Assembly (NCBI GenBank): GCA_964023275.1
Contig: OZ029917.1
Location: forward strand, 33,384,505 to 33,448,504
Origin: Norana najaformis
Lineage: Eukaryota; Annelida; Clitellata; Crassiclitellata; Hormogastridae
Direction of reading: 5' to 3'
DNA length: 64,000 nucleotides
This document shows, one piece after another, positions 1 to 29,499 of this stretch (position 1 is its first letter; each line of letters opens with the position of its first letter). The position numbers and the translations under genes are program-made. Below the pieces are notes generated by a model. That model searched no databases, had not been told where the DNA came from, and saw only the letters and a list, made by a program, of their open reading frames with translations.

Positions 1-627
1 TTTGATGAATCATCCGTACGACTTTAGTTGGATCTCACCCTTATTCAGCAACCTGTGTGATACAGGTACATAATAACTTCTGGTCTGATGAAATAAAAAC
101 ACACCAGGTAGCATTGTCTGATTTAGTCAAAAGATATTTATATAGCACTAATTGTGTTATGGATCATGACCTATGGTTAATGGCTAAACAATATTTCTGT
201 GTAATGTCAGTGTAAAATTATGCTTCTAATTATGAATTACTTGTTTAATACAGCTACATTAGAAATCTTTTTGTGCAGCAATGTGTCTGTTTTCAGTCAT
301 TGTTTTCATTTGTCTTGTTCCTTGACCTTTTCTTTGAGATTCTAGATTTAAACCTACCAGTTTTTGAAAATTCTGATTGAACTTGACTTCCAACCAGTGG
401 TGCCCACAGAAGTTTATGCAGGAGGGGCAAAATATGAAAACTGGGACGCATCGTCTCGGCATGATCTGGGCCAAAATGATCAGATGTGAATTCCAGGAGG
501 GAACAAATGACCCTATGTGCTGGCACCCATGGTTCCACCACATTTCCGATGTTACTAAAAGCGCTGTACATGTCACTTTATCATAATATGAATTGCTGAA
601 GACACAAATGCAACTTATACCTTTTAG
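1..627 (+). other. Last intron of the HS2ST-like gene
   Basis: No coding signal is seen. The stretch ends in a pyrimidine-rich acceptor (cttttag, 621-627) directly before the sulfotransferase exon. The upstream exons lie outside the window. Open frames here on either strand show no recognisable domain. Confidence 0.6.
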
Positions 628-848
628 GAAACAAGTCTCATCTACGAAAGACATTTAACAAGATTCCGCCATCATCCGGCACCATTCGAAAAATTCGCGA
701 ATCGACGATATGGAAGATGGAAAATGAGTTTTATGAATTTGCACGCGAGCAGTTTCACTTTGTCAAGCGAAGAATGTTTGTAGCTAGAGACGGTCAGTTG
801 ACTTTGCGCAGCCAGCAGTTCATCTACGAAAAAATTCGTCCGAGGTGA
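628..848 (+). CDS. HS2ST1: Heparan sulfate 2-O-sulfotransferase-like, terminal exon (partial gene)
   Basis: This is the 3' coding exon of a gene entering from the left edge. It starts after an acceptor at 626-627 with two bases completing a split codon and ends with TGA at 846-848. The 73-residue read contains KIRES, WKMENEFYEFA and EQFHFVK, then ends FIYEKIRPR, which I recognise as the C-terminal end of metazoan HS2ST. The family comprises Golgi type II membrane enzymes that transfer sulfate from PAPS to the 2-O position of hexuronic acid in heparan sulfate. The PAPS-binding and catalytic parts are not in the window. A related uronyl 2-O-sulfotransferase is possible but less likely given the ENEFYEFA block. 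Confidence 0.85.
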
Positions 849-1213
849 ATTCTTTGGTTGCAAGTGTAGTCGTTGTCGTCATTGTTGTCGTTATTGACAA
901 CCTGTTGCTCCAGGAGATAGTCATTGTTTTCTTCCAGTATTGTTTGTATGGTGTTTGTAGACGGTTTAAATTAAGTTTATAATTTACTGAGTTGCCTGAA
1001 GAGCTCTTGTACAATATGAACATAAGAAATCTTTTGACTGCCACTTGTTTTTCTCTGTTGAGTTTTACTAAGAGCTCAAGGCTGCCACAGCTGGCTTTAC
1101 TGGAAATAAAGCTTATAATACTTTTGTTAGCACTCATTTTTAAAATCATAACATAGGATGTTAGCCTTGAAAACTGGCAGAAACTAAAGATTACCGGATT
1201 TTCAGTGTATATA

Positions 1214-1219
1214 AATAAA
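1214..1219 (+). promoter_or_regulatory. Candidate polyadenylation signal, HS2ST-like gene
   Basis: AATAAA in an AT-rich context downstream of the HS2ST stop codon. It is the first canonical signal after that stop that I noticed. Confidence 0.4.
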
Positions 1220-2846
1220 GAATTCATTTTTTGTGCAATCAGAAATCATTTGTTCACTTGGTCGTTTTCTGTGACTTCGGAAAGATTCTTATTCCGTCAT
1301 ACCTCGATCGAGGTAGAAGCATGATGTCCTAGTTATGTTGTATTATAGAAAGAGAAATGCATAGATGGCTGATTGAATGTAATAATCACTTGATCATCTG
1401 AACTTGCTCCTTATGCAATGTTCTCTTGAATCCCCGCTGAGATTGGATCATAGTTTATTTACAGAGTACTTGATGATAATTTTTATGACTATATGTATAT
1501 GTTGCATTGTTTTGGCTTGATACACTGTGTTCAAAATGCTCAGGTCTGTGGTATCATGGGTCGTGGGAGAAATGTTCTCTTGGACGTCATCGTATGGCAT
1601 GTAGAAAATACACAAGCATTTTGATCAGATGTGATTTACAACATCTAGGGTTTGTGTGACATGGTGGCCGATTGCTTGCACACTTGCTTTCTAAATGTGG
1701 AGTTGCTGGACATTTACCATGTAGGAATCCTTAGCAATCCCTTTCTTGATGCCATCAATTGATGTGCTATATAATTTAAGAAATTCATGAAAATCTAGAA
1801 TCATTAAGAAAAGCTTTAGAAAATGTGATCTTGGAAACAATCTGCTGGAGCGGGAAAGCCACAGTTGTATGGTGTAAGCCTCTGTCGAACAGTCTTCTGT
1901 AAACTGTTTTCTCACATGAATATTTTCTGGTATTACAATTTTTTTACATGTGAAAAATTTTGTTCATGCGATATTTTTTCAGCTTCTTCAGGATGTGGCA
2001 CAAGTTACCAAAGATTCATATAAATCCTTTATGAAAACATGTCTATGCCTGAGTCTAGTCTGGTCCAGTGCTGAAGAAGCAAAGTAGATAGTTTATTAAT
2101 AGACTGACCAGGGTATGATTGAGTTGCTGGGGTGGGAAAGCCCGTTATCTTGAGAATTGTAGCTGGCATTCAGTGTTGTCAGCATTGGGAGGGGCCGTGC
2201 AGTCGACTTAGGTGCAATTACCTCATCTGACCTTACTTTGCCTTAGCATAATTAAGGTAATGTGAATTTCTGAGCATCACATAAAAGCTGTGTCAGAGAG
2301 ACGTATTCACCAGTGCTTAATCAAATAATGCTGCAAGAACCAGGGTTTTGGTCAGTTTCAGTGACAGATCAGAATCCGAGGTTCAAGTCTAACCTTTCTT
2401 GATGCTGAGAAACATCCGAAAAGACTCAAAGCAAATATAAACATGACCACCGAAGACAGTCTTAACCAAATCATCTTAGAATATTTCTGACTGCTGGTTT
2501 AGGCTTTGTGCTGAGCAGTGACTACAGGGTGGAAAATTAATAATGCTCAGTTTTTTCTGGGTTGTCCATTTTTCACGTTTCAGTATTAGTAAGATTGACT
2601 GTAACATGCCTCTGTGTTGGGATTCATTCTGTTTTTATTTGGATCCACTCTGGTATTAATGAGATCCAGCCTACTTTTCTCTGGACAACTCCTCTAACTT
2701 GAGGCAGAGCTCGTGAATTAGCTGGTGCATAGCTTTAAGTAGTGCTTTTAATAATTTTTAGTTTATGATTTGATGCTTGACTGAGGTTTGATGCATTGGT
2801 CTTTGTACAGATTGGTCTTCAGATCTGTGCTGAGCAATGTCTTGTG

Positions 2847-3060
2847 TTATTACTACTGTAGTAATTATTATTATTAGTATTAGTATTAGTATTATTAGTA
2901 TTATGCCAGTTCACTTACCAATTGTGGCTATATTTCAGAGATTTAAATCTCAGGCTAATGATTGTGATGGATAATAATAATAAAATTAACAACAGCAACA
3001 ACTACAACAAAAACAATAGTAGTAGTAGTAATAGTAGTAATAATAATAATAATAGCTTTT
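2847..3060. repeat. TTA/ATT-type trinucleotide tract
   Basis: Imperfect runs of tta, att, tag and taa triplets at 2855-2905 and 2968-3055. Open reading frames overlapping it are composition artefacts. Confidence 0.75.
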
Positions 3061-3261
3061 CTTCTTTCTAAGAGGGAGAAGGAGTGTCCGGGTTCAGCTT
3101 GCTCTATTGACATGATCCACGCACTTTGCAAACAGGGAACCAAACAGGACTTAAAGACAAATATGAGATGACAGAGAAAATCAGTGGAAGAGATGGAATA
3201 GAGTAGGATATACTGATCAAATTCCTATCATTGTTGCTGATACTTGATGCTATGTGCTTCA

Positions 3262-3600
3262 GGAACCATAATAATTTTAATAATAATAATAATAGTAAAC
3301 TTCTGTAATGCTGGTAAGTATAATAATAATACTGTAGTTATTATTATTTGTATATTTATTATCATTCTTATTTTTATTTGCATTGTTATTTATTTTTTAT
3401 TTTACTTGAACGACAAAAAATTGTTGCAGGCACAAGAAAGGTAATTTAGCCAGGTATCCCAGTTTGCCCCTAAGTCCACTGGCACTGTAATGCTGTGTGC
3501 AAATTGAAATGTGTTATTAAAATTATTATTATTATTATTCTTACTATTACTTTTATTATTACTACTACTACTATTATTATTATTAAAATATTGTTCATCT
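3262..3600. repeat. ATT/TAA-type trinucleotide tracts
   Basis: Three clusters of att/taa triplets near 3268-3295, 3320-3400 and 3515-3590. The poly-Asn and poly-Leu open frames here are simple-repeat artefacts. Confidence 0.75.
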
Positions 3601-4929
3601 GCTAAAACCCTGTACTCCTTTTCTAGCACAACAATGACCTCCTTTTGCTATAGACCACCAACTGGCAATTTTCAATTTTTATTTCCCAATTCTTGGATAA
3701 GAGACCAGAATTTTAAGGCAGCTTGATTAGAACAAGCTACTTTTTGAATCAAACCCAAATTGCCAGATTTGTAAAGCAGTGACCCAGAGACTACACCAAA
3801 TGTTAAGCGACAGTGACCCTGGGTCATAAAAGAAAAACTAAAAAACTAAAGAAAAACTATCGGTAAATGGAAATTGTTTTGGACTGATTAGGGACTAGCG
3901 TTGTTTCTTTGTTTTTGGTAAGAGTTCATTTGCAGTCGAAATGGCATTGAGTTGATTCGATGAAATGGGTATTTGTATGTTCTGTGATAAGTTGAACTGT
4001 TAATTGTGCTCCCAGCCCAAGGTTCCAACTGTTATAGGTCACAGATGTCTGTCAGACAAAAGGAATAAAGTTTTCATGGGCAAGAAAATTCTTTACATCA
4101 TATGTTCACAAAAATATATCCATTAAAAATTGTTTCTAACACAAACTGTGGGTGTTTTTTATCAAGAGCAGTCCTCTGCTGTGCTATCAAAACATAACAG
4201 AAAATTTATCCTGTACTCGAGTCTGGTTCTAAACTGGCCACTGGTGGGTGTTGTTTGCGCTGTTACGTGTTTGGTAACTGAAATTTGACAGACATCTGTG
4301 AATCAACCCAATGAACAATACCAGTTTGTGTTGAAATTGTGTTGTCAGTGACTGTACATTTAAACATGAATGTCAGATTTCATTATGCTACATTGCAGAG
4401 TCATTGCATTTCTGTCATCTAAGTTTTACTGATTACATATCATAACTGTTTTACAGCTGTAAAGTAATGTAGCCAAAACATGTATTGTGCCCCACAGAAG
4501 ACTCACAAGGATGTAGTAAAACTTCCTGCATGAGCATAGTAATAATTGATATTTGCTGTTGGCTTGGATTAAGCATAACCATAGCTAAATATATAGCAGG
4601 ATCTGTTATGTAATGATCCCAGGTTTATGATGAAAAGGATCCCACTCAGCAAAGGTTGTTGTTGGACACTTTGTAACTAAAGTGCTCGGCATTGCTCTCA
4701 ACTTGTTTGCTTTGGCTGAAGTTTCGTGGTCTGTTAGTCAAGACGGTGTACGTCCTTGAATTTTATTTTATTTATTTAAAGTCCTTATTGCCTGTGCAGT
4801 CAGCAAATCTGAATCTGCGATGTGGATGAATAAACGTTTGCTGGGGGCCAAGATGGCGTCATACAAAGACTGAAGTAAAATAATGAGTCTTGAAAAGTGA
4901 TGTAAATGATGATAGCAAGTTGGCAAGTC

Positions 4930-5055
4930 AGGCTTCTTAATTGATAAGAACATTATGTCTTGAATTCTTAATAGATAAGAATGTTAGCACCCTTGAATCC
5001 TTAATATATAAGAATATTAACACCCTTGAACTCTTAATTGATAAGAACGTTAGCA
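4930..5055. repeat. Minisatellite, 31-33 bp unit, four copies
   Basis: The block ataagaa recurs at 4944, 4975, 5008 and 5041, each time preceded by a ttaat-type sequence and mostly followed by gttagca...cccttgaa. Spacing is 31, 33 and 33 bp. Confidence 0.7.
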
Positions 5056-6022
5056 GATGACATTGTAAAGCACCCTTGAAGTAGCTTGTTACTGATGATG
5101 CTGTATAAATTCTTGTGATTACAATTACAACAGATGACACATTAGAATCTGTGTAAAAGTAAATAGTATTCATTTATTCCAGACATTCCTTTGTTGTTTG
5201 ATTGCTTTTTGGAAGGCACTTTATAAATATACGGTAGCATTGTGTTCGGTTATTGCCAGATATCTTATTCAGATGTCAATTGTTAAATCTTTGTTAAGAA
5301 TTGTCGATGATCTGTACTTTTTCTTTAGAATTTTTTTTTTAAATCTGTATATCTTAGCATATAAGAGCTGAAATGCAGCAGCCGTTGAGTCTAAAGTGAG
5401 CAATGGACAACAAGTGATGCACCGGAAATTCTCTGTTGTGATTTGTGTGTATGTGTAATCAGTGCATTTATGTGGCTCCTTTCCTTGGGTCTGTGGATGG
5501 CACCTCCCACCAGATACATTGATGTCAGCCGGTGTGTCCTGTTGTGTCGTTTTCGTTGTGTTTTGTCTGGTGTCACTCGTGTTATTAATTGGCTATTGCC
5601 AGCATTCCTATTTGTTGTCAGTCCTTCATTCAGAGTTATCCTCGTCTTGTGATGTCTAGTGTTTTGTCATTCCTTCAGTGGTGATTCTTATTAGTCGGAT
5701 GCTCTGGTAATGATTAACTGGGTTATGTTACAGCAGAAAGAGACATTTATATTTTGAAACATTTTATTAATTCATCAGATTTGTCAGTTAAAAATATGAT
5801 ATTATACAAATCTCATGTGCACACACATTGAAAATTCTGCAGTTGTTTGTTTGGTCATTTGAGTGCTTCCTTGGAATACAGTGTGGATTCACACCCTGAG
5901 CAAATCCTTAATGCCATGTTTTGGTGTCTTCAGCATTGTTTAATTAATGATGCCATATCAATGTTGGTAAGCTGTAAAACATGGCTTGTGTTTCATCAGT
6001 TATCAGGCAGACCTCTTTGTTT

Positions 6023-6345
6023 AGGGGTCATCCATTAAGGACATCTGCAGAGGGAGGGAGAGAGCAAGGGAGAGAGGGAGGGAGAGAGAGGTTACCCAGA
6101 TGCAGACAAGGGAGAAGGAGGTTATGCCTAATGCGGACGTCCATATCTACAGTACATTCGATACATGGTTATTTCAGTATCAAATTACCCCACGGGTAGC
6201 ACATTTAACCTGCAAGATCTAGGCCTTTGTATTCCGCAGCAGTGTAAATATCTGCAAAGGGGATGGGAGAGGTAATGCCACATGCAGAAAAGAGGAAGGG
6301 GTCCAAAGTAGGCATTTTTGCAGATGTGCTTTATGGACTAATCAT
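6023..6345. mobile_element. Candidate non-autonomous TIR element (MITE-like)
   Basis: The left end (about 6027-6050) contains TCATCCATTAAGGACATCTG. The right end (about 6330-6355) in reverse complement contains AGTCCATAAAGCACATCTGC. These imperfect inverted ends bound about 320 bp rich in GGGAGAG and GGAGG purine runs. No clear target-site duplication is visible. The ends loosely resemble those of the better-supported element at 15238-15792. Confidence 0.35.
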
Positions 6346-6889
6346 TCAGCTGTTAAGTGGAATAGAAATCATCACAGTGTCTAGAGTTCTTTGTAAACAC
6401 AAGCACAGTTTAAGTAAGTAATGCATTTGTTAACTGTTTTGTTTGGTGACACAGAAAGAACACAGTACGCAAATTAAAAGTTGTAGAATAATAACAGTGA
6501 TTATAAATACTGTGTAAAAACTAAATAGTTTAGGAATGAATAGGGATAATAATCACGTTTGTTCAGTTTTGTTCTTTAATTTGCAATTTGCTTTAGCCAG
6601 ACCTTAGCAATTGATTGTCTTCATCCTTTATAAGCAGGCCAAGGTGCATCTTTAGAAAGTGACACTTTCTTGTTGAACCAAATGACCCAGTCCTAATGGG
6701 TGGTGGTCTTGTTACCATTACCATTACTGCTGTTGTTGGTTGGCTGTTGTTAGATTGCATTTTATACCTGTGCTGATGCTGTGTTTGTTCTTACGCAAAG
6801 AAAGACCATTTCCACATATCCCTGCTTCCAAGGAAAAATTCATGGAAATATTCCTGCAATAGATGTTTGAAATTGTAAAAACATTCTTC

Positions 6890-8157
6890 ATAAGTTCTGC
6901 AAATAACCAAAATATGTTGACCAACTAGCGAGATGTGAAAAGTTTAAATTAAATGCATTTTTAACAGTTGCTTTTTTTCTTTCTAAGATGACTGCAGACT
7001 TGTTTTTTACAAGCACACTGCGACCCACAATTTGTGCAAAGGTTAGAGGCAGTTCCTTTCTAGCACTCCACAGCTTGGAAAGCTTCTGATCAACAAAGCT
7101 GTCAGTTTCGTTCACCCACAAGATCATCGTCAGCATACAACTTGAAAATAAAGGCAATGCATTTGTATGGCGCACTTTCATTATCACAAAAGCATTAAAA
7201 TATAACTGCTGATTCACCACCGTGCAACTTTTGAATTTGGTGAATTTTGGCTACACGGATCCCTGCCGAGATTCCACTGTGCAAGGCATCGTCTATTTGT
7301 TGCTTAAGTAAGTCTGGAGCTGAGTTGCCTGCTAAATGTGCAGTGAATTCAATGGGCAGATGGGATTGAAACGTTTGCATGATTATATCTGAAAATTTTT
7401 CCACTAAGCACTTGGCTGTTGCAACTGATTCCTTTGTAACCACGGAGATCAAGGAAAAAGGTTGACGTGGCTCTTTGGTTGAAAAAATTGGGCGCATTTC
7501 AGATTGTAGAGACCTCCAAAGGTCAGGCGCCTGTGATGGGAAGGAGGTTTTTAACCGTTCAAATAACTTGGAGAAGTCACTTGTCTGTTTTGCACTTGGA
7601 TAGATCTCTGACCTACAGCTAGGGTTTAGGAAAATCTGTTTAGAAGTCAGGGCTATAACAAGAATCATGAAGCTCAATGTGAACATCTTCCAGACTAAAC
7701 TCTGCATCATCGGAACGTTTTGGTGCCATGGTAGAGGCTTTGATATATCTTCTGTACCTTATACATAATCAGCGAGTACTTTTGCATGCCGAGGCCACCG
7801 TGAGCTGATGAGCACAGATTGTGGTGATGAAGAGTCAGATGAGCACAACTTTTTGACAGCTTTAATGCTAAATGGAAATCGGTAAGGCACCAAAAGCTCA
7901 TATTTTGAGCTTAAGGGTGTTTTCTCCTGGAATTTGAGTGATTTATTACATGTCTGACTAACAGCGAGAAGTGGAGAATACGCCCATGGTGAGGTCAACA
8001 GTAAACCTGGAGAAAGATCATCGTATCCTGTTACTTGTGAAACAGTTGTTAATCCACTGTCAGTAAATGTATTTTTAACAGATGCTTTTCTAAGTGTCTC
8101 ATGTGTTTCTAGAATTTCCTTTGAGTTTTTATTTTCCGTTTCTTCAACGTCGGACAT
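6890..8157 (-). pseudogene. Torsin-1A-interacting protein (LAP1/LULL1)-like, broken intron-free copy
   Basis: Reading down from 8157, one frame (MSDVEETENK...) continues to about 7195 with an in-frame TAA at about 7756-7758. After that stop the same frame gives a single membrane segment (FTLSFMILVIALTS) and then a lumenal domain with FERLKTSFP, LWRSL and GISAGIRVAKIHQ. This pattern recalls LAP1/LULL1, whose lumenal domain activates torsin AAA+ ATPases at the nuclear envelope and ER. A second TAA replaces an expected residue after ESAVIF (about 7195). The similarity continues past it (FCDNESAPYKC) and then jumps frame near 7105. A cytoplasmic tail, membrane segment and lumenal domain in one uninterrupted stretch, plus three lesions, suggest a processed pseudogene. 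A pyrimidine-rich TTTATAG just upstream of the ATG resembles an acceptor, so a decayed exon of a real gene is not excluded. Confidence 0.65.
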
Positions 8158-9733
8158 GGGACCTATAAAGAGAAAAGTGAGTAGCGTTTAACGCCTGGCA
8201 TGTGGTTACTTGTTGAAACATCCATAATGCAGTTTGTCCTTGAAATTAAAACAAGTTACAGTAAACTGATGTCTAAACAAAGGCTAGTATAATGGGATAA
8301 AACATCCCTTTACTTCTTGTCAGCTAGCTGAATTTTAAAGACATTCATTGATGGGTAAGGTGCCTATTAGTGTATCTTAAATTATGCTCTATAATATCCA
8401 AACACTGATACATGCCCATCATTTTGTGACAGGGTCCTCTGATCACCAACTGAGGTTACACGTCAAGTAAACATTGTTCTAAGCACGAGCTGTTTTTTGG
8501 AATGCAGATTTCTGGAATGCATATCCTGAATCTATGCTCTGCAAGTCTGTTGTAATCTAATCTTAGAACTTCTATAGTGCCATTATGATAATGCATTAAG
8601 CATCAATCGATGGCACTTCACACAGTTTTGCAATCCGGTCAATTCCAAGGATAAGCATTCTGAAACAAAAACGTCTTGAGTTGAGAATAGTAAGACACTA
8701 CGGGCTCAGCAGAGCAAAAAGATTGTGGACAATCAACGTAAGCCCTACAGGTCTGAGGGGTAAGGATATTTTCAAGGTAGGCTACTGTGGTTGACCAGAA
8801 TGCAATATGTTGTTGGCAATTTTGAACTAAATTCTCTGCTCAACATGGAGCCAATGCAGCGACTTAAGAACTGGAGTGCTATGATCTTATTTAGAAGTAC
8901 TTATAATAACCATAGATATGAGTTTTGAACTCTGCAACTTTGAAAATTTGCTTTTGTGACAACAAACAGAAGAAAGTTACAATAAGCGTTTAACAGCAGC
9001 CATTAGAATCCATGTCTATTTAATTCAGTCAATGACGAAACATTTACAGAAGCCACGCTTATAATTAACGTCACTGAGGCGGGCGATGCCAAAAAAGCAA
9101 CGGCCAAAACAGCGGTCCCCGATCCTATAAGTTTGCCCCGAACCCTTTTGCCAATCAATTTTGTTTTGACTGAGCGCCTGTAAATAAGCTGGTTCCCGCG
9201 ACTTAGCTTTGTTGGGGCGCTGCAGAAATCTTGAGATTACGATCACGATTATGACTTCTTAAGCATTTAATTCTACCACACTGTTAAAACCCGCGCTTAG
9301 AAGTAGTCGATTTCCGCTTCTGATTCGGTTTAATAAGTAAGCTCTTTGCTTATGGCCCCAAGACTATGTGGCTGCGCTTAAACGCTAATTTTCATCAATA
9401 ATTCGGCGTTCCAAGCGACACGAAGTTTGGCGTGGAACGATATTGTTTAAAAAGTTTTAAATTTAAAATACGACGATTTATTTAAATATTGCGATGAAAT
9501 CTTATTCCACTTTTCATGAAATCCATTTCTGGGTCAGGTCACGGGGTCAAGTGTTACCGACGAACGTTAGAGCACGGCAGATGACGACAAAACTGATAAA
9601 AGATAAAAAAAAACGCCGATAAAACTTGATAAGAAATTGTATTAACACCGGAGGCGTAACTTCTTCGGTTAAAGACGTCTTTCGGAATTTGACGATCGGA
9701 ATTAAGCTTTTGTGTCGAAAAGAAAGTTATTTT
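8158..9733. other. Dynamin upstream region
   Basis: No gene is recognised. From about 9030 to 9900 CpG dinucleotides become visibly more frequent than in the AT-rich flanks, as at many animal promoters, but part of this is contributed by a SINE-like insertion (9138-9256). No TATA box or 5' UTR exon boundary can be fixed by eye. Confidence 0.35.
9138..9256 (+). mobile_element. SINE family A copy with GATTAC-type tail
   Basis: It shares with 28441-28562 the blocks TTTTGCCAATCA, GACTGAGCGCCTGT, AATAAGCTGGT and GCTGCAGAAATCTTG, and ends in tail units like GATTACGATCACGATTATGA. A diverged relative is at 55470-55556. Family assignment rests only on these in-window copies. Confidence 0.6.
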
Positions 9734-9740
9734 ATGGAAG

Positions 9741-26944
<17,204 letters not shown>

Positions 26945-27216
26945 GAATCACTGTCACACCCACTGAAGACCTCCGTCCCCATTTGTGTTACAGTTCACCC
27001 ACTTCTAAATATAACCACTGACACATTAGACCAACCATTTGCTCTGCACATTTTATTCTAGGCAAAAAACCAAGGCAAAATTAAACAATATAACTCTCAG
27101 TGGAAAGGCTTATGAAATGGGAGGTTGAGCGCTTCGTTTTTGTAAACAGACCCAAAAGATTCATAGACTGGACTTGCCTCTTGATAACTAATTTATTTGT
27201 ATGTGTACTTATTAAT

Positions 27217-27222
27217 AATAAA
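27217..27222 (+). promoter_or_regulatory. Candidate polyadenylation signal, dynamin
   Basis: AATAAA about 270 bases after the dynamin TGA at 26942-26944, within an AT-rich stretch. Confidence 0.45.
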
Positions 27223-28440
27223 AGTTATTATTATACAAAGGTGTACAAATCTCAGTGATGATTAAATTGTAATTTAGCAATACCAAAGCGGGAGGAGGAC
27301 TTGGGCTCAAAACATACCCTGCTCTGTCCAAGTTTTGATCAAGCCTTTCCAAGTACTGCAGAAAGTTGCACTTGATAATTAACAGTTGCTTGACAAAACC
27401 ATTTAATGTGTTTAAGCGATCATTGCTGAAAACCAAATTCTGAACCTCATCTGTTCCTCAAATTTCTGATGACCTTTGCATATCTGTTGTTTACTGAATG
27501 CATAGTTGAATGAACAGCATAGCAGAATTGGAACAGTCAGTTCCTTTTCAAATGTCTAAACATTGCTGCAAAACTTCTTTTCCAGTATAGTCTCAATTCA
27601 GATCTCAGTGCCAACTAAAAAGCATGGTAACTTAAATTTCTCTTTAAACTTCACAGTAATTGTACTTTGCATTGATATGTCGTAGTGTCCTAATGGATAC
27701 ACAGTCTGCACAAAAACAGCCATTCACAAGTTTTTCCCTCAGTTTTTCTTATTGCCACTGAATTTATATGTGGGCTTATAAACTGCTTGTAATGTAAAGT
27801 AAAATGACACAAGTTTTACGCAACTTGCAGAGAACTGCTTATAGACTGGCTGAACATAAAAGAGACATGTGAAAGACTTTCTGCATTGTTAATAGTCCAA
27901 ATTTTTACAGAGTGGTCTGAACAGAGGGATTGACAGTAAGGTTGGAGCTTTGGGCAAAGTTCGGGGTGATACACAGTATGTTGCTGGGGAAGTTCAAACT
28001 AGTCAAACTCTCAGCTAATGTAAAGCAAAACTCTAATTTCCAACCAGAGAACAACTCTGCCATTATGTCATTTGGACATCGTCTGAACCAGTCACACTTC
28101 TCAGCACCAGTGAGAAGTTCTTTGAAGCGGTGCAGCACAACTGTTTGATTACATTGCATTACATTCCTAGGTAAATCCAGAAGATCACAGAGTGCCACTG
28201 TATCTAGCAGTGCATCTTCCTCTGTGCTTAAACGGTGCATTACACATCATACAAACTCATTTATGCTCCACCGCTTGCAATTTCTGCATTGGCCTTTCAC
28301 TCAAAACTGAAATCATTCCTCTTTCACAGATCCTATCCCGACTTCCCTTCTTCCTCTTATCCCTCTTTCCACTCCAAGCCCAAACATCACCCTCCATAGC
28401 TGCCATGCTGTCTCTGCCTGATTCTTTGATCTTGAAGTGG

Positions 28441-28562
28441 AACCGAACAGTTTTGCCAATCAGTTTTGACTGAGCGCCTGTGAATAAGCTGGTCTCCATG
28501 ACGTGGCTTTCATTGGGTGCTGCAGAAATCTTGGGATTATGATTACAATTATTTAAATAGTG
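28441..28562 (+). mobile_element. SINE family A copy
   Basis: Same orientation and block order as 9138-9256: TTTTGCCAATCAGTTTTGAC, TGAGCGCCTGTGAATAAGCT, GCTGCAGAAATCTTGGGATT and an ATTATGATTACAATT tail. Confidence 0.6.
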
Positions 28563-29122
28563 ACTTTTTGGAAAATCATGCTCAGACAACCAAAGGTAAT
28601 GTCGTAAACTAAAATCTGCTGAAGGGATTTTTTACAAATTAGGAGCAGACAAATTTTACGTTATTATCTTTAAGATGTTAAAAGAAACTGCAAACAATAT
28701 AAAGAAAATTCAAAAAATAGTATTAGTATAGCACAGGAATTTTCTTCAGATATGATCGTACAATTTTATACATGAGATATCAAAGGTTGAAGTTTATGTG
28801 CATCCTAACTCAACAAAATATTTTTGAAAGATCTAAAAATTGGCTCTGAAGATCAAAATTCAACAGATTATTTTTAAAGATCTGAAATATTTGTCTATTA
28901 GAATCAGCAACTCAGACATCAAAACCAAACTATCCAGAGCTTCAGTTAAAAATCAAAGTTAAGCTTGAATCAAAAAGCTGACAGCCAAATATATCAGAGC
29001 CATTCAGTGGTCTATGGAAATTCCATAGCCTGTTACTATCTGTACCACCTAGTCGAAGAAGCAAATATCCTACATCAAATAAACTTAGATAGCTGATGAC
29101 ATACCAAACTCACCTTGTGCTG

Positions 29123-29362
29123 TCAACTCTGAGCTCTAGCGACCGTCATGATCAATCTTCTCCATTTCTTTCTTTCCAGTGTCGCGTCCCTTAGTTGTGC
29201 CAAGTTCATTCCAGTTGCTTCGTGTATCATTTTTTCCTTGGTCTCCCTTGTTTTCTCTTTCCCTCTCCACAAGCCAGCATCATCATACCATACAACCTCT
29301 AATAAAATTTTCCAGGGTCTCTTGGCAGAGTTTGTGAAACCCCATTTTAAACTGGGAACCAA
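29123..29362 (-). mobile_element. LINE C-terminal fragment (RTE-like)
   Basis: The minus-strand read KRPWKILLEVVWYDD...GMNLAQLRDATLERKKWRRLI resembles the tail of RTE-type and related non-LTR ORFs (L..A.DR..WR..). No other part of the element is seen. Confidence 0.45.
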
Positions 29363-29499
29363 ATCTGACCAACGTCTGCCACAGCAATTTCATCTTTGAG
29401 GCTTGGCTGGTTCCTCTAACCTAGCTTCTTTAGGCACTTAATACAAAGTCTGTGATTATGGCTTGCATAGTTTTACTGATTCCCAGCAGATTAAATCAC

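Larger units (their letters stand above)
849..6020. other. HS2ST 3' UTR and intergenic DNA
   Basis: A candidate polyadenylation signal AATAAA lies at 1214-1219, about 370 bases after the HS2ST stop, so 849 to about 1240 is probably 3' UTR. The remainder has no recognisable gene on either strand. It holds TTA/ATT trinucleotide tracts (2847-3060 and 3262-3600) and a short minisatellite near 5000. An AAGATGGCGTC motif at about 4851 resembles a YY1-type site but has no gene attached that I can see. Confidence 0.5.
26945..29122. other. Dynamin 3' UTR and intergenic DNA
   Basis: AATAAA at 27217-27222 is a plausible dynamin polyadenylation signal. An unassigned 111-codon minus-strand open frame at 27905-28240 (MHRLSTEEDALLD...) matches nothing I recognise and is probably chance or repeat-derived. 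A SINE family A copy lies at 28441-28562. Confidence 0.45.

Noticed and set aside
2955..3726. Open frames with poly-Ile, poly-Asn and poly-Leu on both strands
   Set aside because: They are translations of TTA/ATT trinucleotide tracts with no conserved protein features.
27905..28240. A 111-codon minus-strand frame (MHRLSTEEDALL...) as a hypothetical gene
   Set aside because: No domain or splice structure is recognised and the surroundings are repeat-rich. The evidence is too thin to call.
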